Source: Sphingomicrobium clamense (GTDB taxonomy: Bacteria > Pseudomonadota > Alphaproteobacteria > Sphingomonadales > Sphingomonadaceae). Taken from it: a DNA stretch of 64,000 bases. The stretch is taken from NCBI RefSeq assembly GCF_019264355.1, contig NZ_JAHVAH010000001.1, positions 542,001-606,000 of the forward strand, in the 5' to 3' direction. Each line of letters begins with the position of its first letter. Position 1 is the first letter of the stretch. The position numbers and the translations under genes are program-made. Below, piece after piece: positions 28,416-36,610 of this stretch. Below the pieces are notes generated by a model. It made no database searches, was not told the origin of the DNA, and worked only from the letters and a program-made list of their open reading frames with translations.

Positions 28416-29554
28416 ATCCAGGGCTCCAATTTCTGTCCGCGCAGCGAGGCCCCCTCGGCCTGCGCTAGCCGCACGACAACGACGATGAGCGAGACAAGGG
28501 TCCACAACGCCACCGCGTCGAGCCCCGTGACAGGTATCCGGAAGAGTGTCCCCAGACCCAGCAACAGCAAACCGACGTTGCGTCCGGCCGCGATCAGCCG
28601 GAACTTCGTATCGAACGGCCGCCACATCCGCATCGCAAAGCCGTGACTGCGGCGGAAACTGACCCGCGCCACCCCGTCGGCGACATGCCCTGCCGCTGCG
28701 ACGGTCGCGAGAATGCCGATATAGACCGGGTCGGCACCGTTCAGGACGAGCCCGTGTCCGAAGCCGACATACCAGAGCGGGGGGACGAAGGTGCCGGCGA
28801 TGGTGCCGTGGATCGGTCGCCACGGCGCATCGGTCCCGATCGCGCGCACCAACCCACGGCCTGCAGTCGCCGCAATGAGCGACACGGCGCCGGCGATCAG
28901 GCCGGGCCACATGAGGCCGTACCAGAAGAAGGCGAACGCCAGCATCGACAGCGCGACGCCGAGCAGTGTCATCGCCGCAGCGCCAATGCCGATCCGCGCT
29001 GCCCAGCGCGCCAGATGGAAGGCGGGCACGGCGCGGATGGCGACGGTGATGGCGTCGGTCACCGGTTCGCAGCCGGCAATGAAGGCGGCGCGCGCGGCGA
29101 TCGGCTGGGTCTCGGGCGTCAGCGGGAGGATGAAGCGGTGCGGCCGCTCGCTCGACGCGAATTCCTTCATGTCGGGAAGCGCATGGGTGGCGTCGTTCGC
29201 CATCGCCGTCATGACCGCCTCGCGCTGGGCAGGGCCGACGCAATGCGCGATGATCGCGTGTCCGTCATGCGTGAGAACGGTGCCCGGACGCTGCACCATC
29301 GCGGGAAGCCAGGCGGGGTCCCAGACATAGTCGAGATCGGCGATCAGCACCGAGCGCCCACCTTCCTCGCCGAGGCGGTCGGCGCTGCCCGGTTCGAGCC
29401 CGGCCGAGCCCGCCAGTCGATAAGCGCGGGTTGCGGCGGCCTGACCGAACAGGCGCGTGAAATTCTCGCCCACCGGCACGAACAGCGCCGGCCGCGGGTC
29501 CGCTTCCTTGGGTTCACGCGCCGTCGGGGGCTCGGGAGGGGTTGGCGTCGCCAT
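28412..29554 (-). CDS. Membrane protein related to CDP-alcohol phosphatidyltransferases, with an N-terminal soluble domain
   Basis: 380 residues. Residues 1-165 look soluble; LIADLDYVWDPAWLPAMV recalls part of a nucleotidyltransferase-like domain. About 175-370 holds several membrane helices. The CDP-alcohol transferase signature (DGxxAR-x8-G-x3-D-x3-D) is only partly recognisable: ADGVAR and later MRMWRPFDTKF, with spacing changed. It may be a diverged transferase or a partner protein. It is first in the leftward cassette and its stop overlaps the TTG start of the nucleotidyltransferase. The start at 29554 faces the Mla operon. Confidence 0.6.
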   Translation of the reverse strand: MATPTPPEPPTAREPKEADPRPALFVPVGENFTRLFGQAAATRAYRLAGSAGLEPGSADRLGEEGGRSVLIADLDYVWDPAWLPAMVQRPGTVLTHDGHAIIAHCVGPAQREAVMTAMANDATHALPDMKEFASSERPHRFILPLTPETQPIAARAAFIAGCEPVTDAITVAIRAVPAFHLARWAARIGIGAAAMTLLGVALSMLAFAFFWYGLMWPGLIAGAVSLIAATAGRGLVRAIGTDAPWRPIHGTIAGTFVPPLWYVGFGHGLVLNGADPVYIGILATVAAAGHVADGVARVSFRRSHGFAMRMWRPFDTKFRLIAAGRNVGLLLLGLGTLFRIPVTGLDAVALWTLVSLIVVVVRLAQAEGASLRGQKLEPWI

Positions 29555-29604
29555 GCGCCAACACCCTTGTCGCGCCTTGTCATTTCGCGCAAGGGTTGGC
29601 GCAT
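29553..29604. promoter_or_regulatory. Long imperfect inverted repeat spanning a divergent promoter
   Basis: ATGCGCCAACACCCTTG (29553-29569) and CAAGGGTTGGCGCAT (29590-29604) are inverted copies differing by a 2-nt insertion, with a 20-nt spacer. Each arm contains the AAGGG ribosome site and reaches the start codon of the gene on its side. The whole 50-bp gap between the headgroup cassette and the Mla operon is thus nearly symmetrical. It may be an operator, a hairpin in both leaders, or a relic of an inversion. Confidence 0.6.
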
Positions 29605-30711
29605 ATGGGGGACGAACCCAACAGTCAGGCCACGAGTGACGCGTCAGGCCATCGGATCGAGCTCTCGGGCCCGCTGACGATCGCGCGCGTCGGCACGACG
29701 GAACGCAGTTTCGAAGAGACCCCCGACCCCCTCATCATCGATGCCAGCGGGATCGAGCGTATCGACACGGTCGGCGCATGGCTGCTCTATCGCACGCGCA
29801 AGGAACGCGGCGCCGAGATCGTGGGTGCGAACGAGACGGTTCGCGAGCTGATCGCTGAGGTCGAAAGCCAGGATCAGGGCGTCCATGTCCGGCCCGAAAA
29901 GAAGCCCGGCCCCTATCAGACGCTGGAAGAGCTCGGCCATTGGACGACCGAGACGGGCAAGACGTTCGTCGGGCTGATCGGCTTTTTCGGATCGGTGCTG
30001 ATCGCGATCGCCTCGATCCTGCGCCATCCCAAGCGTTTCCGTTTCAACGCGGTCGTCCAGCGGTTCGATCTCGTCGGGGTGCGCGCGCTGGGCATTATTG
30101 GCCTGATGAGCTTCCTGATCGGGATCGTTGTCGGGCAGCAGGGCGCGGTGCAGCTGCAGCAGTTCGGCGCAGAGGTCTTCACCATCAATCTTATCGGGCG
30201 GATCAACGTGCGCGAACTAGGCACGCTGATGACCGCGATCATGGTCGCTGGCCGCTCGGGCAGCGCGTTCGCCGCCCAGCTCGGCACGATGAAGATCACC
30301 GAGGAAATCGATGCGATGCGCACGATCGGCGTGTCGCCCGTCGAGGCGCTCGTGCTCCCGCGCCTTCTGGCGGCTGTCGTCATGATGCCGCTACTCGCTT
30401 TCTGGGCCATGCTGATGAGCCTGGTCGGTGGCGGGCTGTTCGTCTGGGTCGGGCTGGATATCCCGCCGCTGACTTACATCCAGCGATTGCAGGAAGTGAC
30501 GCCGCTTACCGACGTGTGGGTCGGCCTCATCAAGGCGCCAATCTTCGGCTTCTTCATCGCACTGACCGGCTGCTACCAAGGCATGCAGGTCAAGGGGAAT
30601 AGCGAGGAGGTCGGGCTGCGCACGACCACCGCCGTGGTGCAGTCGATCTTCATCGTGATTGTTCTGGATGCCGTGTTCGCGGTCTTTTTCAGCCAGATCG
30701 GGTGGAATTGA
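29605..30711 (+). CDS. mlaE: MlaE-family ABC permease with N-terminal STAS-like domain
   Basis: 368 residues. The N-terminal 20-95 region (IELSGPLTIARVG, then LIIDASGIERIDTVGAWLL) looks like a STAS/MlaB-type domain fused in front of the permease. The MlaE part has MVAGRSGSAFAAQLGTMKITEEIDAM (motif quoted in part: GRSGSAFAAQLG) and about five helices. It forms the inner-membrane channel of an MCE phospholipid transporter. It is first of four genes; the stop overlaps the ATPase start (TGATG). Confidence 0.92.
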   Translation: MGDEPNSQATSDASGHRIELSGPLTIARVGTTERSFEETPDPLIIDASGIERIDTVGAWLLYRTRKERGAEIVGANETVRELIAEVESQDQGVHVRPEKKPGPYQTLEELGHWTTETGKTFVGLIGFFGSVLIAIASILRHPKRFRFNAVVQRFDLVGVRALGIIGLMSFLIGIVVGQQGAVQLQQFGAEVFTINLIGRINVRELGTLMTAIMVAGRSGSAFAAQLGTMKITEEIDAMRTIGVSPVEALVLPRLLAAVVMMPLLAFWAMLMSLVGGGLFVWVGLDIPPLTYIQRLQEVTPLTDVWVGLIKAPIFGFFIALTGCYQGMQVKGNSEEVGLRTTTAVVQSIFIVIVLDAVFAVFFSQIGWN

Positions 30712-31529
30712 TGGCGACGCTCCACGATCAGAAGGACGAGCCGATCATCGAAATCCGCGGGCTGCGCAACAGCTTCGGCGAGCAGGTCGTGCACGAGAAT
30801 CTCGACCTGACCGTCTGCCGCGGGGAAATCCTTGGCGTGGTGGGCGGCTCGGGGGCGGGAAAGTCGGTGCTGCTGCGCTCGATCATCGGCTTGCAGCATC
30901 CGGACAGGGGCGAAGTCGAGGTCCTTGGCGAAAACATGATCGATCGCGAGGAAGACGAGGCGCATAACGTGCGTCGTCGCTGGGGCGTCCTATTCCAGAA
31001 CGGCGCGCTGTTTTCGACCCTGACCGTGGCGGAAAACGTGCAAGTCCCGATCCGCGAATATTTCCCGCATATCAAGCCGCCGCTGCTCGACGAGATTGCG
31101 TCCTACAAGATCGCGATGTCGGGGCTCGATCCCGAAGTCGGCGCCAAATATCCGAGCGAATTGTCCGGCGGGATGCGTAAGCGCGCGAGCCTCGCCAGGG
31201 CCCTCGCGCTCGACCCCGAGCTGCTCTTCCTCGACGAGCCGACGGCGGGGCTCGACCCGATCGGCGCCGCCGCGTTCGACGAGCAGATCAAGGAGCTGCG
31301 CGACAAGCTCGGCTTTACCGTGTTTCTCATCACCCACGATCTCGATACGCTGCATGCGATTTGCGATCGGGTCGCGGTGATCGCGGACAAAAAGGTCATC
31401 GCGGTCGGAACGATTGAGGAATTGCTCGAATTGGACCATCCTTGGATCCAGGAATATTTCAACGGACCGCGCGGGCGTTCCGTCAAGAAGGGACATGATA
31501 TGGCAGTCACAACGGGCGGGGGGCGCTAG
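30711..31529 (+). CDS. mlaF: Mla/MCE-type ABC transporter ATP-binding protein
   Basis: 272 residues. Walker A GGSGAGKS (45-52), signature LSGGMRKRA, Walker B LLFLDEPTAGLDP and the switch His in ITHDLDTL are intact. The family-typical INPUT is the ATPase partner of MlaE and the MCE protein, powering lipid movement between inner membrane and periplasm. It overlaps mlaE by 1 nt and ends one base before the MCE gene. Confidence 0.94.
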   Translation: MATLHDQKDEPIIEIRGLRNSFGEQVVHENLDLTVCRGEILGVVGGSGAGKSVLLRSIIGLQHPDRGEVEVLGENMIDREEDEAHNVRRRWGVLFQNGALFSTLTVAENVQVPIREYFPHIKPPLLDEIASYKIAMSGLDPEVGAKYPSELSGGMRKRASLARALALDPELLFLDEPTAGLDPIGAAAFDEQIKELRDKLGFTVFLITHDLDTLHAICDRVAVIADKKVIAVGTIEELLELDHPWIQEYFNGPRGRSVKKGHDMAVTTGGGR

Positions 31530-32480
31530 ATGGAGACGCGTTCAAATCATGTCCTGGTCGGCGCGGTGACGCTGGCGCTGCTCATCGGCGCGCTTTTGTT
31601 CACCGTGTGGATCGCCGGGCTCTCGGGCTCGGTGAAGGCCTGTTACGACATCTATTTCCGCGGCGGCGTCGCGGGGCTCAACCGTGGCTCCAACGTCAGC
31701 TTCGCAGGCGTTCCGGTCGGCGAGGTCGAGCGGATTTCGCTGCTGCCCGAGCGACCCGAATTCGTCTGGGTACGCATTGCCGTGGAAGAAGGGACACCCG
31801 TGCTGCAGGGCACGCAGGCGACCATCAACGGCGTCGGCTTTACCGGCGTGTCGGAAATCGTGCTCGATGGCGCGGTCAAGGGTGCAGGCCCGCTAACCGA
31901 CGTCGGCCCGCAGGGCTGTCCGGTCATTCCGGCCGGCACCGGCGGCCTCAGCGCGGTGCTCGACAGCGCGCCTGAACTGATCGACCGCATCCAGCGGTTG
32001 ACCGAACGGCTGACCGAATTGCTGTCGGACGAAAACCAGAACAGCATTTCGGACATCCTCGAGAATATCGAGACGACAACCGATGTGCTCGCTGCGCGAG
32101 CGCCAGACCTTGCCGATGCGATCAGCGATGCGCGGATCGCGGCGCGACAGGCGGGCGTCGCGGCAGAGAGGGTCGGCATGCTCGCCGACAGCACGCGCGG
32201 CGTGATGGACAATGACGTGGCGCCCGCAATGCAGGACCTGCGCAAGGCCGTGGCCTCGGTCGAGAGTGCGGCGACCAATCTCGATGCGGCTGTCACGGCG
32301 GCGCGTCCGGGGCTGGAAAATTTCTCGCAATCGACGCTGCCCGAAGCGGACCGCCTCGTCCGCGACCTGCGCCAGCTCTCGGACAGCATGAACGACTTCA
32401 CCACCCGTCTCGACCAGGAAGGCATTGGCGGCGCCATGAAGGCGCGCGATCTTCCCGACTACAAGCCCGGAGGCAATTGA
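31530..32480 (+). CDS. mlaD: MCE-domain protein (MlaD-like)
   Basis: 316 residues. One N-terminal membrane helix (about 10-30, LVGAVTLALLIGALLFTVWI) is followed by a single MCE domain (about 37-115: YFRGGVAGLNRGSNVSFAGVP, then GEVERI and VGFTGVSEI). A long helical, coiled-coil-like tail (about 140-300) would form the periplasmic needle or tube. It is the substrate-binding subunit of the lipid transporter. It follows the ATPase directly and overlaps the lipoprotein gene by 1 nt. Confidence 0.93.
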   Translation: METRSNHVLVGAVTLALLIGALLFTVWIAGLSGSVKACYDIYFRGGVAGLNRGSNVSFAGVPVGEVERISLLPERPEFVWVRIAVEEGTPVLQGTQATINGVGFTGVSEIVLDGAVKGAGPLTDVGPQGCPVIPAGTGGLSAVLDSAPELIDRIQRLTERLTELLSDENQNSISDILENIETTTDVLAARAPDLADAISDARIAARQAGVAAERVGMLADSTRGVMDNDVAPAMQDLRKAVASVESAATNLDAAVTAARPGLENFSQSTLPEADRLVRDLRQLSDSMNDFTTRLDQEGIGGAMKARDLPDYKPGGN

Positions 32481-33058
32481 TGCGGATACCGATTTCCCTT
32501 CTCGCCGCACTGTCGCTGTCGGCCTGCCTTGGCGGCGGTCGCGACCTGCCGCCGACGCTGGCCACGCTCAGTTCGACGGCGCCCGAACCGACGAGCGACG
32601 CGCGCATGGCCGTTCGCGAATCCACGGTGACGATCGCGCTTCCTACCCTGCCGCAGGCCTATGACTATGACCGCATCGCGGTGCGCGTGAGCGACACGTC
32701 GATCGCCTATGTCGAGGACCTGGTGATGGTCGACAAGCCCGACGCGCTGTTCCAGCAGCTGTTGAGCGAGACCACGCACCGGCTCACCGGGCGCGTGGTG
32801 GTCGATCCGGGCCAGGCGCTGCTGGTGCCCGGCACGCGGGTGACGGGCACGCTGTCGCGCTTCGATTACGACGCGCAGAGCGGCGAGGTCGTGGTCCGCT
32901 ATGACGCGGCGATCGCGCGGGGCGACGGGAGCTCGGTCGAAAGCCGGCGTTTCGAGGCACGCACGCCCGCCAACGGCACGGCCGGGTCGGTCAGCCAGTC
33001 ATTGAATGTGGCCGCTAACCAGGTCGCTAACGACGTCGCGACCTGGATAGGCAACTAG
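32480..33058 (+). CDS. ABC-type transport auxiliary lipoprotein (PqiC/MCE partner)
   Basis: 192 residues. A lipobox LSLSAC places the lipidated Cys at residue 16. The mature part resembles the ABC transport auxiliary (PqiC/YmbA-like) family: IAVRVSDTSIAYVEDLVMVDKPDALFQQLL (not quoted whole; key segment VDKPDALF). It probably acts as the outer-membrane lipoprotein end of the MCE system. It is last in the operon, and stands 2 nt from the convergent pepN stop. Confidence 0.85.
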   Translation: MRIPISLLAALSLSACLGGGRDLPPTLATLSSTAPEPTSDARMAVRESTVTIALPTLPQAYDYDRIAVRVSDTSIAYVEDLVMVDKPDALFQQLLSETTHRLTGRVVVDPGQALLVPGTRVTGTLSRFDYDAQSGEVVVRYDAAIARGDGSSVESRRFEARTPANGTAGSVSQSLNVAANQVANDVATWIGN

Positions 33059-33060
33059 GC

Positions 33061-35658
33061 TTAGCCCAGCGACTTCGAGACCTGCTCGAACACGTCCTTC
33101 GATAGGCCGTCGGCGGCGGCGATACGCTCGAGGGCGCCCTTCATCAGCTCGCGGCGCTTGGGCTCGAACCGGCGCCAGCGACCTAGCGGCGGCACCATGC
33201 GCGCGGCGACTTGCGGATTGAGCTTGTCGGCGGCGATGATCATGTCGGCGAGCAGCTTGTATCCGCGCCCCGAGGCGTGGTGGAACACAAACTGGTTGCT
33301 CGCAAAACCCAGCATCAGCGCGCGCAGGCGATTGGGGTTCTTGAGATTGAAATCGGGGTGGCAGGACAGTGCCTCGACCGCTTCCAATGCGCCCTCGCGC
33401 TGCGACATAGCCTGGAGCGAAAACCACTTGTCGAGCACCAGCGTGTCGTTGCGATAGCGATCGTAGAAATGGTCGAACGCTGCTTCGCGCTCTGGCGCGT
33501 CGAGATGCGACAGCACGCCGAGCGCCGCGACGCGATCGGTCATGTTGTCGGCCTTGTCGTAATGCGACTTCGCCTTGGCTGCGCCCGTTTTCGGATCATG
33601 GGTTGCGGTCATCGCCAACGCGACGTTGCGCAGCTTGCGGCGCCCCTTCGCATCGGGGGAGAGGTCGTCTCCGGATGCCTCCAGATCGAGCAGGTCGGTG
33701 AAGAGTTCGGGCATGGCGTCGGCAATGGATTTCCGCATCGCTATGCGCGCTTCATGGACCTTGTCCGGGTCGATCTCTTCTAGCTGTTCGCCGATCATCG
33801 ATTCCGACGGGACGACGATCGCCTCGGCCTTGAACGCGGGGTCGAGCGCCTCGTTTTCGAGTGTTTTGCGCACCGCTTCGACGACCGCCTCGGTGCGTAG
33901 CGGGTCACCGCCCACCGCCGCGGTAAGCGCGCGCATCATCAATTCCTGCGAGGCCTCGTAGCGTGCGAAGGGATCGTCATCGCTCGCGGCCAACAGTTGC
34001 AGCTCGCGATCTTCGCGATCGGTCTGCAGGCGGACGGGAGCGGAAAATCCGCGATTGATCGACAGCAACACGGGCTCGTCGACGCCATCGAAGGTTTCGG
34101 TCTGTTCGGCCTCGGTCAGCATGACCAGCCGCTCTTCGCCGATCCGATTGCCCGATTGTTCGGAGAGTAGAGCGACCTTCAAAGGAATCGCCATCGGCTG
34201 CTTGTCACTCTGGCCAGGCGTGTCGGGGATCGACTGGCTCAACTTGAGCGTCGCGATGCCATCGGCCTGCGCCAGGTTGGCCTTCACGATCGGGGTGCCC
34301 GCCTGCTCGTACCAGCGACGGAACTGGGAGAGATCGGTGCCGCTCGCATCTTCCATCGCTTTGACGAAGTCTTCGCAAGTCGCGGCTTCGCCGTCATGGC
34401 GCTCGAAATAGAGATCGGAGCCGGCGCGGAATTTCTCCTCTCTGAGAATGGTGCGCATCATGCGGATGAGTTCGGCGCCCTTATTGTAGACTGTTGCAGT
34501 GTAAAAGTTGGAGATCTCGATGTAGGATTCGGGCCGCACGGGATGGGCGAGGGGGCCGTTGTCCTCGGGGAACTGAACCGCGCGCAGCAGGCGGACATCC
34601 TCGATCCGCTTGACGCTTTCGCTGCCCATATCCTGGCTGAAGCACTGATCGCGGAAGACGGTGAAGCCTTCCTTCAGCGAGAGCTGGAACCAGTCTCGGC
34701 AAGTGACGCGGTTGCCCGACCAGTTGTGAAAATATTCGTGCGCGACGACGCCCGCGATATTGTCGAAATCGTTGTCGGTTGCGGTCTCCTGGTCGGCCAG
34801 GATGTAGCGCGAATTGAAGATGTTGAGACCTTTGTTCTCCATCGCGCCGAAGTTGAAATCGTCTACCGCGACGATGTTGAACAGGTCGAGATCATATTCG
34901 CGGCCGTAGACCTCCTCGTCCCACTTCATGCTATCCTTCAGAGCCTTCATGGCGTGAGCGGTGCGCGGAAGGTCTTTTTCGCGGACCCAGATGGCGAGAT
35001 CGACCTTGCGCCCGCTCATGGTGGTGAAGTGATCGCGATTGGGCTTCAGGTCACCCGCTACCAAAGCGAACAGGTAGCTCGGCTTGGGGAAGGGGTCTTC
35101 CCATACGGCGTAGTGACGCCCGTCGTCTTCATCGCCGGTCTCGACCTCGTTGCCGTTGGCGAGCAGCACCGGATAGCGCGCCTTGTCGGCGTGCATCGTC
35201 ACCTTGTAACGCGACAGGACGTCCGGGCGGTCGGGGTGGAAGGTGATGCGGCGAAAGCCTTCGCTCTCGCACTGGGTGCAGAGCAGGCCGCCCGACGCGT
35301 AGAGGCCCATCAACTGGCTGTTGGCGTCGGGAGCGATTTCGACTTCAGTCTCGACAATGGCGCGGTCGCCCTCGATCGGAATGACCAGGTCGTCCCCATC
35401 GAGCGTCCAACGCGCATCCTCGCCATCCACCTTCACGCTGAGCGGGCGCAGCTCGTCGCCTGCCAGCCGAAGCGGTTCGTCGTGATCGCCATTGCGAGTC
35501 ACGGTCAGCGCCGATTTGACGCGTGTCTTGGCGGCGCGCAGGTCGAAATCGAGTTCGACTTCGGGGATCAGGAAGCGCGGCGGCTCGTAATCCTTGCGAA
35601 AGACCGGCGCGTGCTCGGGCGTCGGCGGCGCTTCGGGGTTCATTCGGGTGTCGGCCAT
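33061..35658 (-). CDS. pepN: Aminopeptidase N (M1 family)
   Basis: 865 residues from the ATG at 35658 with AAAAGGA 10 nt upstream. GAMEN (271-275) binds the substrate amino group; HEYFH (307-311) plus Glu330 gives HEXXHX18E for zinc. The C-terminal helical repeats and the overall length fit the gamma/alphaproteobacterial PepN type. It removes N-terminal residues from peptides in the cytoplasm. It is last in the ltaE-DMT-pepN run, 16 nt after the exporter gene. Confidence 0.96.
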   Translation of the reverse strand: MADTRMNPEAPPTPEHAPVFRKDYEPPRFLIPEVELDFDLRAAKTRVKSALTVTRNGDHDEPLRLAGDELRPLSVKVDGEDARWTLDGDDLVIPIEGDRAIVETEVEIAPDANSQLMGLYASGGLLCTQCESEGFRRITFHPDRPDVLSRYKVTMHADKARYPVLLANGNEVETGDEDDGRHYAVWEDPFPKPSYLFALVAGDLKPNRDHFTTMSGRKVDLAIWVREKDLPRTAHAMKALKDSMKWDEEVYGREYDLDLFNIVAVDDFNFGAMENKGLNIFNSRYILADQETATDNDFDNIAGVVAHEYFHNWSGNRVTCRDWFQLSLKEGFTVFRDQCFSQDMGSESVKRIEDVRLLRAVQFPEDNGPLAHPVRPESYIEISNFYTATVYNKGAELIRMMRTILREEKFRAGSDLYFERHDGEAATCEDFVKAMEDASGTDLSQFRRWYEQAGTPIVKANLAQADGIATLKLSQSIPDTPGQSDKQPMAIPLKVALLSEQSGNRIGEERLVMLTEAEQTETFDGVDEPVLLSINRGFSAPVRLQTDREDRELQLLAASDDDPFARYEASQELMMRALTAAVGGDPLRTEAVVEAVRKTLENEALDPAFKAEAIVVPSESMIGEQLEEIDPDKVHEARIAMRKSIADAMPELFTDLLDLEASGDDLSPDAKGRRKLRNVALAMTATHDPKTGAAKAKSHYDKADNMTDRVAALGVLSHLDAPEREAAFDHFYDRYRNDTLVLDKWFSLQAMSQREGALEAVEALSCHPDFNLKNPNRLRALMLGFASNQFVFHHASGRGYKLLADMIIAADKLNPQVAARMVPPLGRWRRFEPKRRELMKGALERIAAADGLSKDVFEQVSKSLG

Positions 35659-35674
35659 ACGATTACAGTCCTTT

Positions 35675-36610
35675 TCAGGCGGCGTCGGGGTTGGGGACCT
35701 TTGCGCGTCCTGCGCGTGCCTGCATTGCAAGCAACGTCCCGAGGAGCGCGAACAGCGCACCCCCGATCGACAATGGTGTCCATACGAAACCCTCGAACAG
35801 GGTCGAGAGTGCCATCGCGATGATCGGCACGATGGCGGAAGAATAGGCGGCCTTGCCCGGGCCGATGCGCCGGACGACCGGATAATAGAGCGAGAAGCAC
35901 AGCACCGAGGCGAACAGCGCGAGATACACCATGCCGATCCAGTAGCCCGGCCGGGTCTCGATCACGGGAGCTCCAGTCATCGCGTAAGCAATGATCGCGT
36001 CGACCAGCGCGCCGAAGCCCATTGCCCAGGTCAGGATCGCGAAAAGTGAGTGCTTCTTCGCCTCCTCGCGCGCCTGGAACACGTTGCTGATCGCCGCGCC
36101 CAGCAGGCCCACCACGGTCCAGCCGATGCCGAGCCAGAGGATCGACATGTCGACCGTGGGGTTCTGGCGAAGCTCGTGGAGAAATAGGAGGGCAATACCG
36201 CCAATGGCGACGAGGCTGGCGGCGAGGAAGCGGCCGGTGGGCTTATGCCCCAACCAGGCCCAGGCAAGGAGCGCGTTGGGCACCATCAGGAGCGCAAAGA
36301 CGGTCGCGACCAGTCCCGACGTGATGTAGCGCTCCGCAAGGTAGACGCCGTTGAAGTTGATGACGAACTGGCTGATCCCCACCACCGCCGCGACGGGAAG
36401 GAAGCCCGGGCCGGGTCTGAGGCTGTGGCCGTGCCATCTGGTGACCAGCGCCATGCCGACCGTCGCGATCATGAAGCGGTAGGCGACCGACCATTGGGCG
36501 GGAACTTCGTGCAACTGGTCGCGGATGACGATCCAGGTCGAACCCCAGATGGCGGTGAAGATGATGAAGGGAATGACGACCTTGGTCAGCGTCTCGCGGT
36601 CGAGCGTCAT
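35675..36610 (-). CDS. DMT-superfamily (EamA) transporter
   Basis: 311 residues with about ten membrane helices in two EamA repeats; the N-terminal FIIFTAIWGSTWIVI and the repeat-2 LGAAISNVF are typical of amino-acid/metabolite exporters of the RhaT/EamA group. The start at 36610 overlaps the ltaE stop by 4 nt (ATGA). Its coupling to threonine aldolase suggests an amino-acid or related metabolite as cargo, which is inference. Confidence 0.88.
   Translation of the reverse strand: MTLDRETLTKVVIPFIIFTAIWGSTWIVIRDQLHEVPAQWSVAYRFMIATVGMALVTRWHGHSLRPGPGFLPVAAVVGISQFVINFNGVYLAERYITSGLVATVFALLMVPNALLAWAWLGHKPTGRFLAASLVAIGGIALLFLHELRQNPTVDMSILWLGIGWTVVGLLGAAISNVFQAREEAKKHSLFAILTWAMGFGALVDAIIAYAMTGAPVIETRPGYWIGMVYLALFASVLCFSLYYPVVRRIGPGKAAYSSAIVPIIAMALSTLFEGFVWTPLSIGGALFALLGTLLAMQARAGRAKVPNPDAA

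Noticed and set aside
34396..35823. 475-codon open frame antisense to pepN
   Set aside because: Composition mirrors the sense codons of a firmly identified gene and shows no domain.
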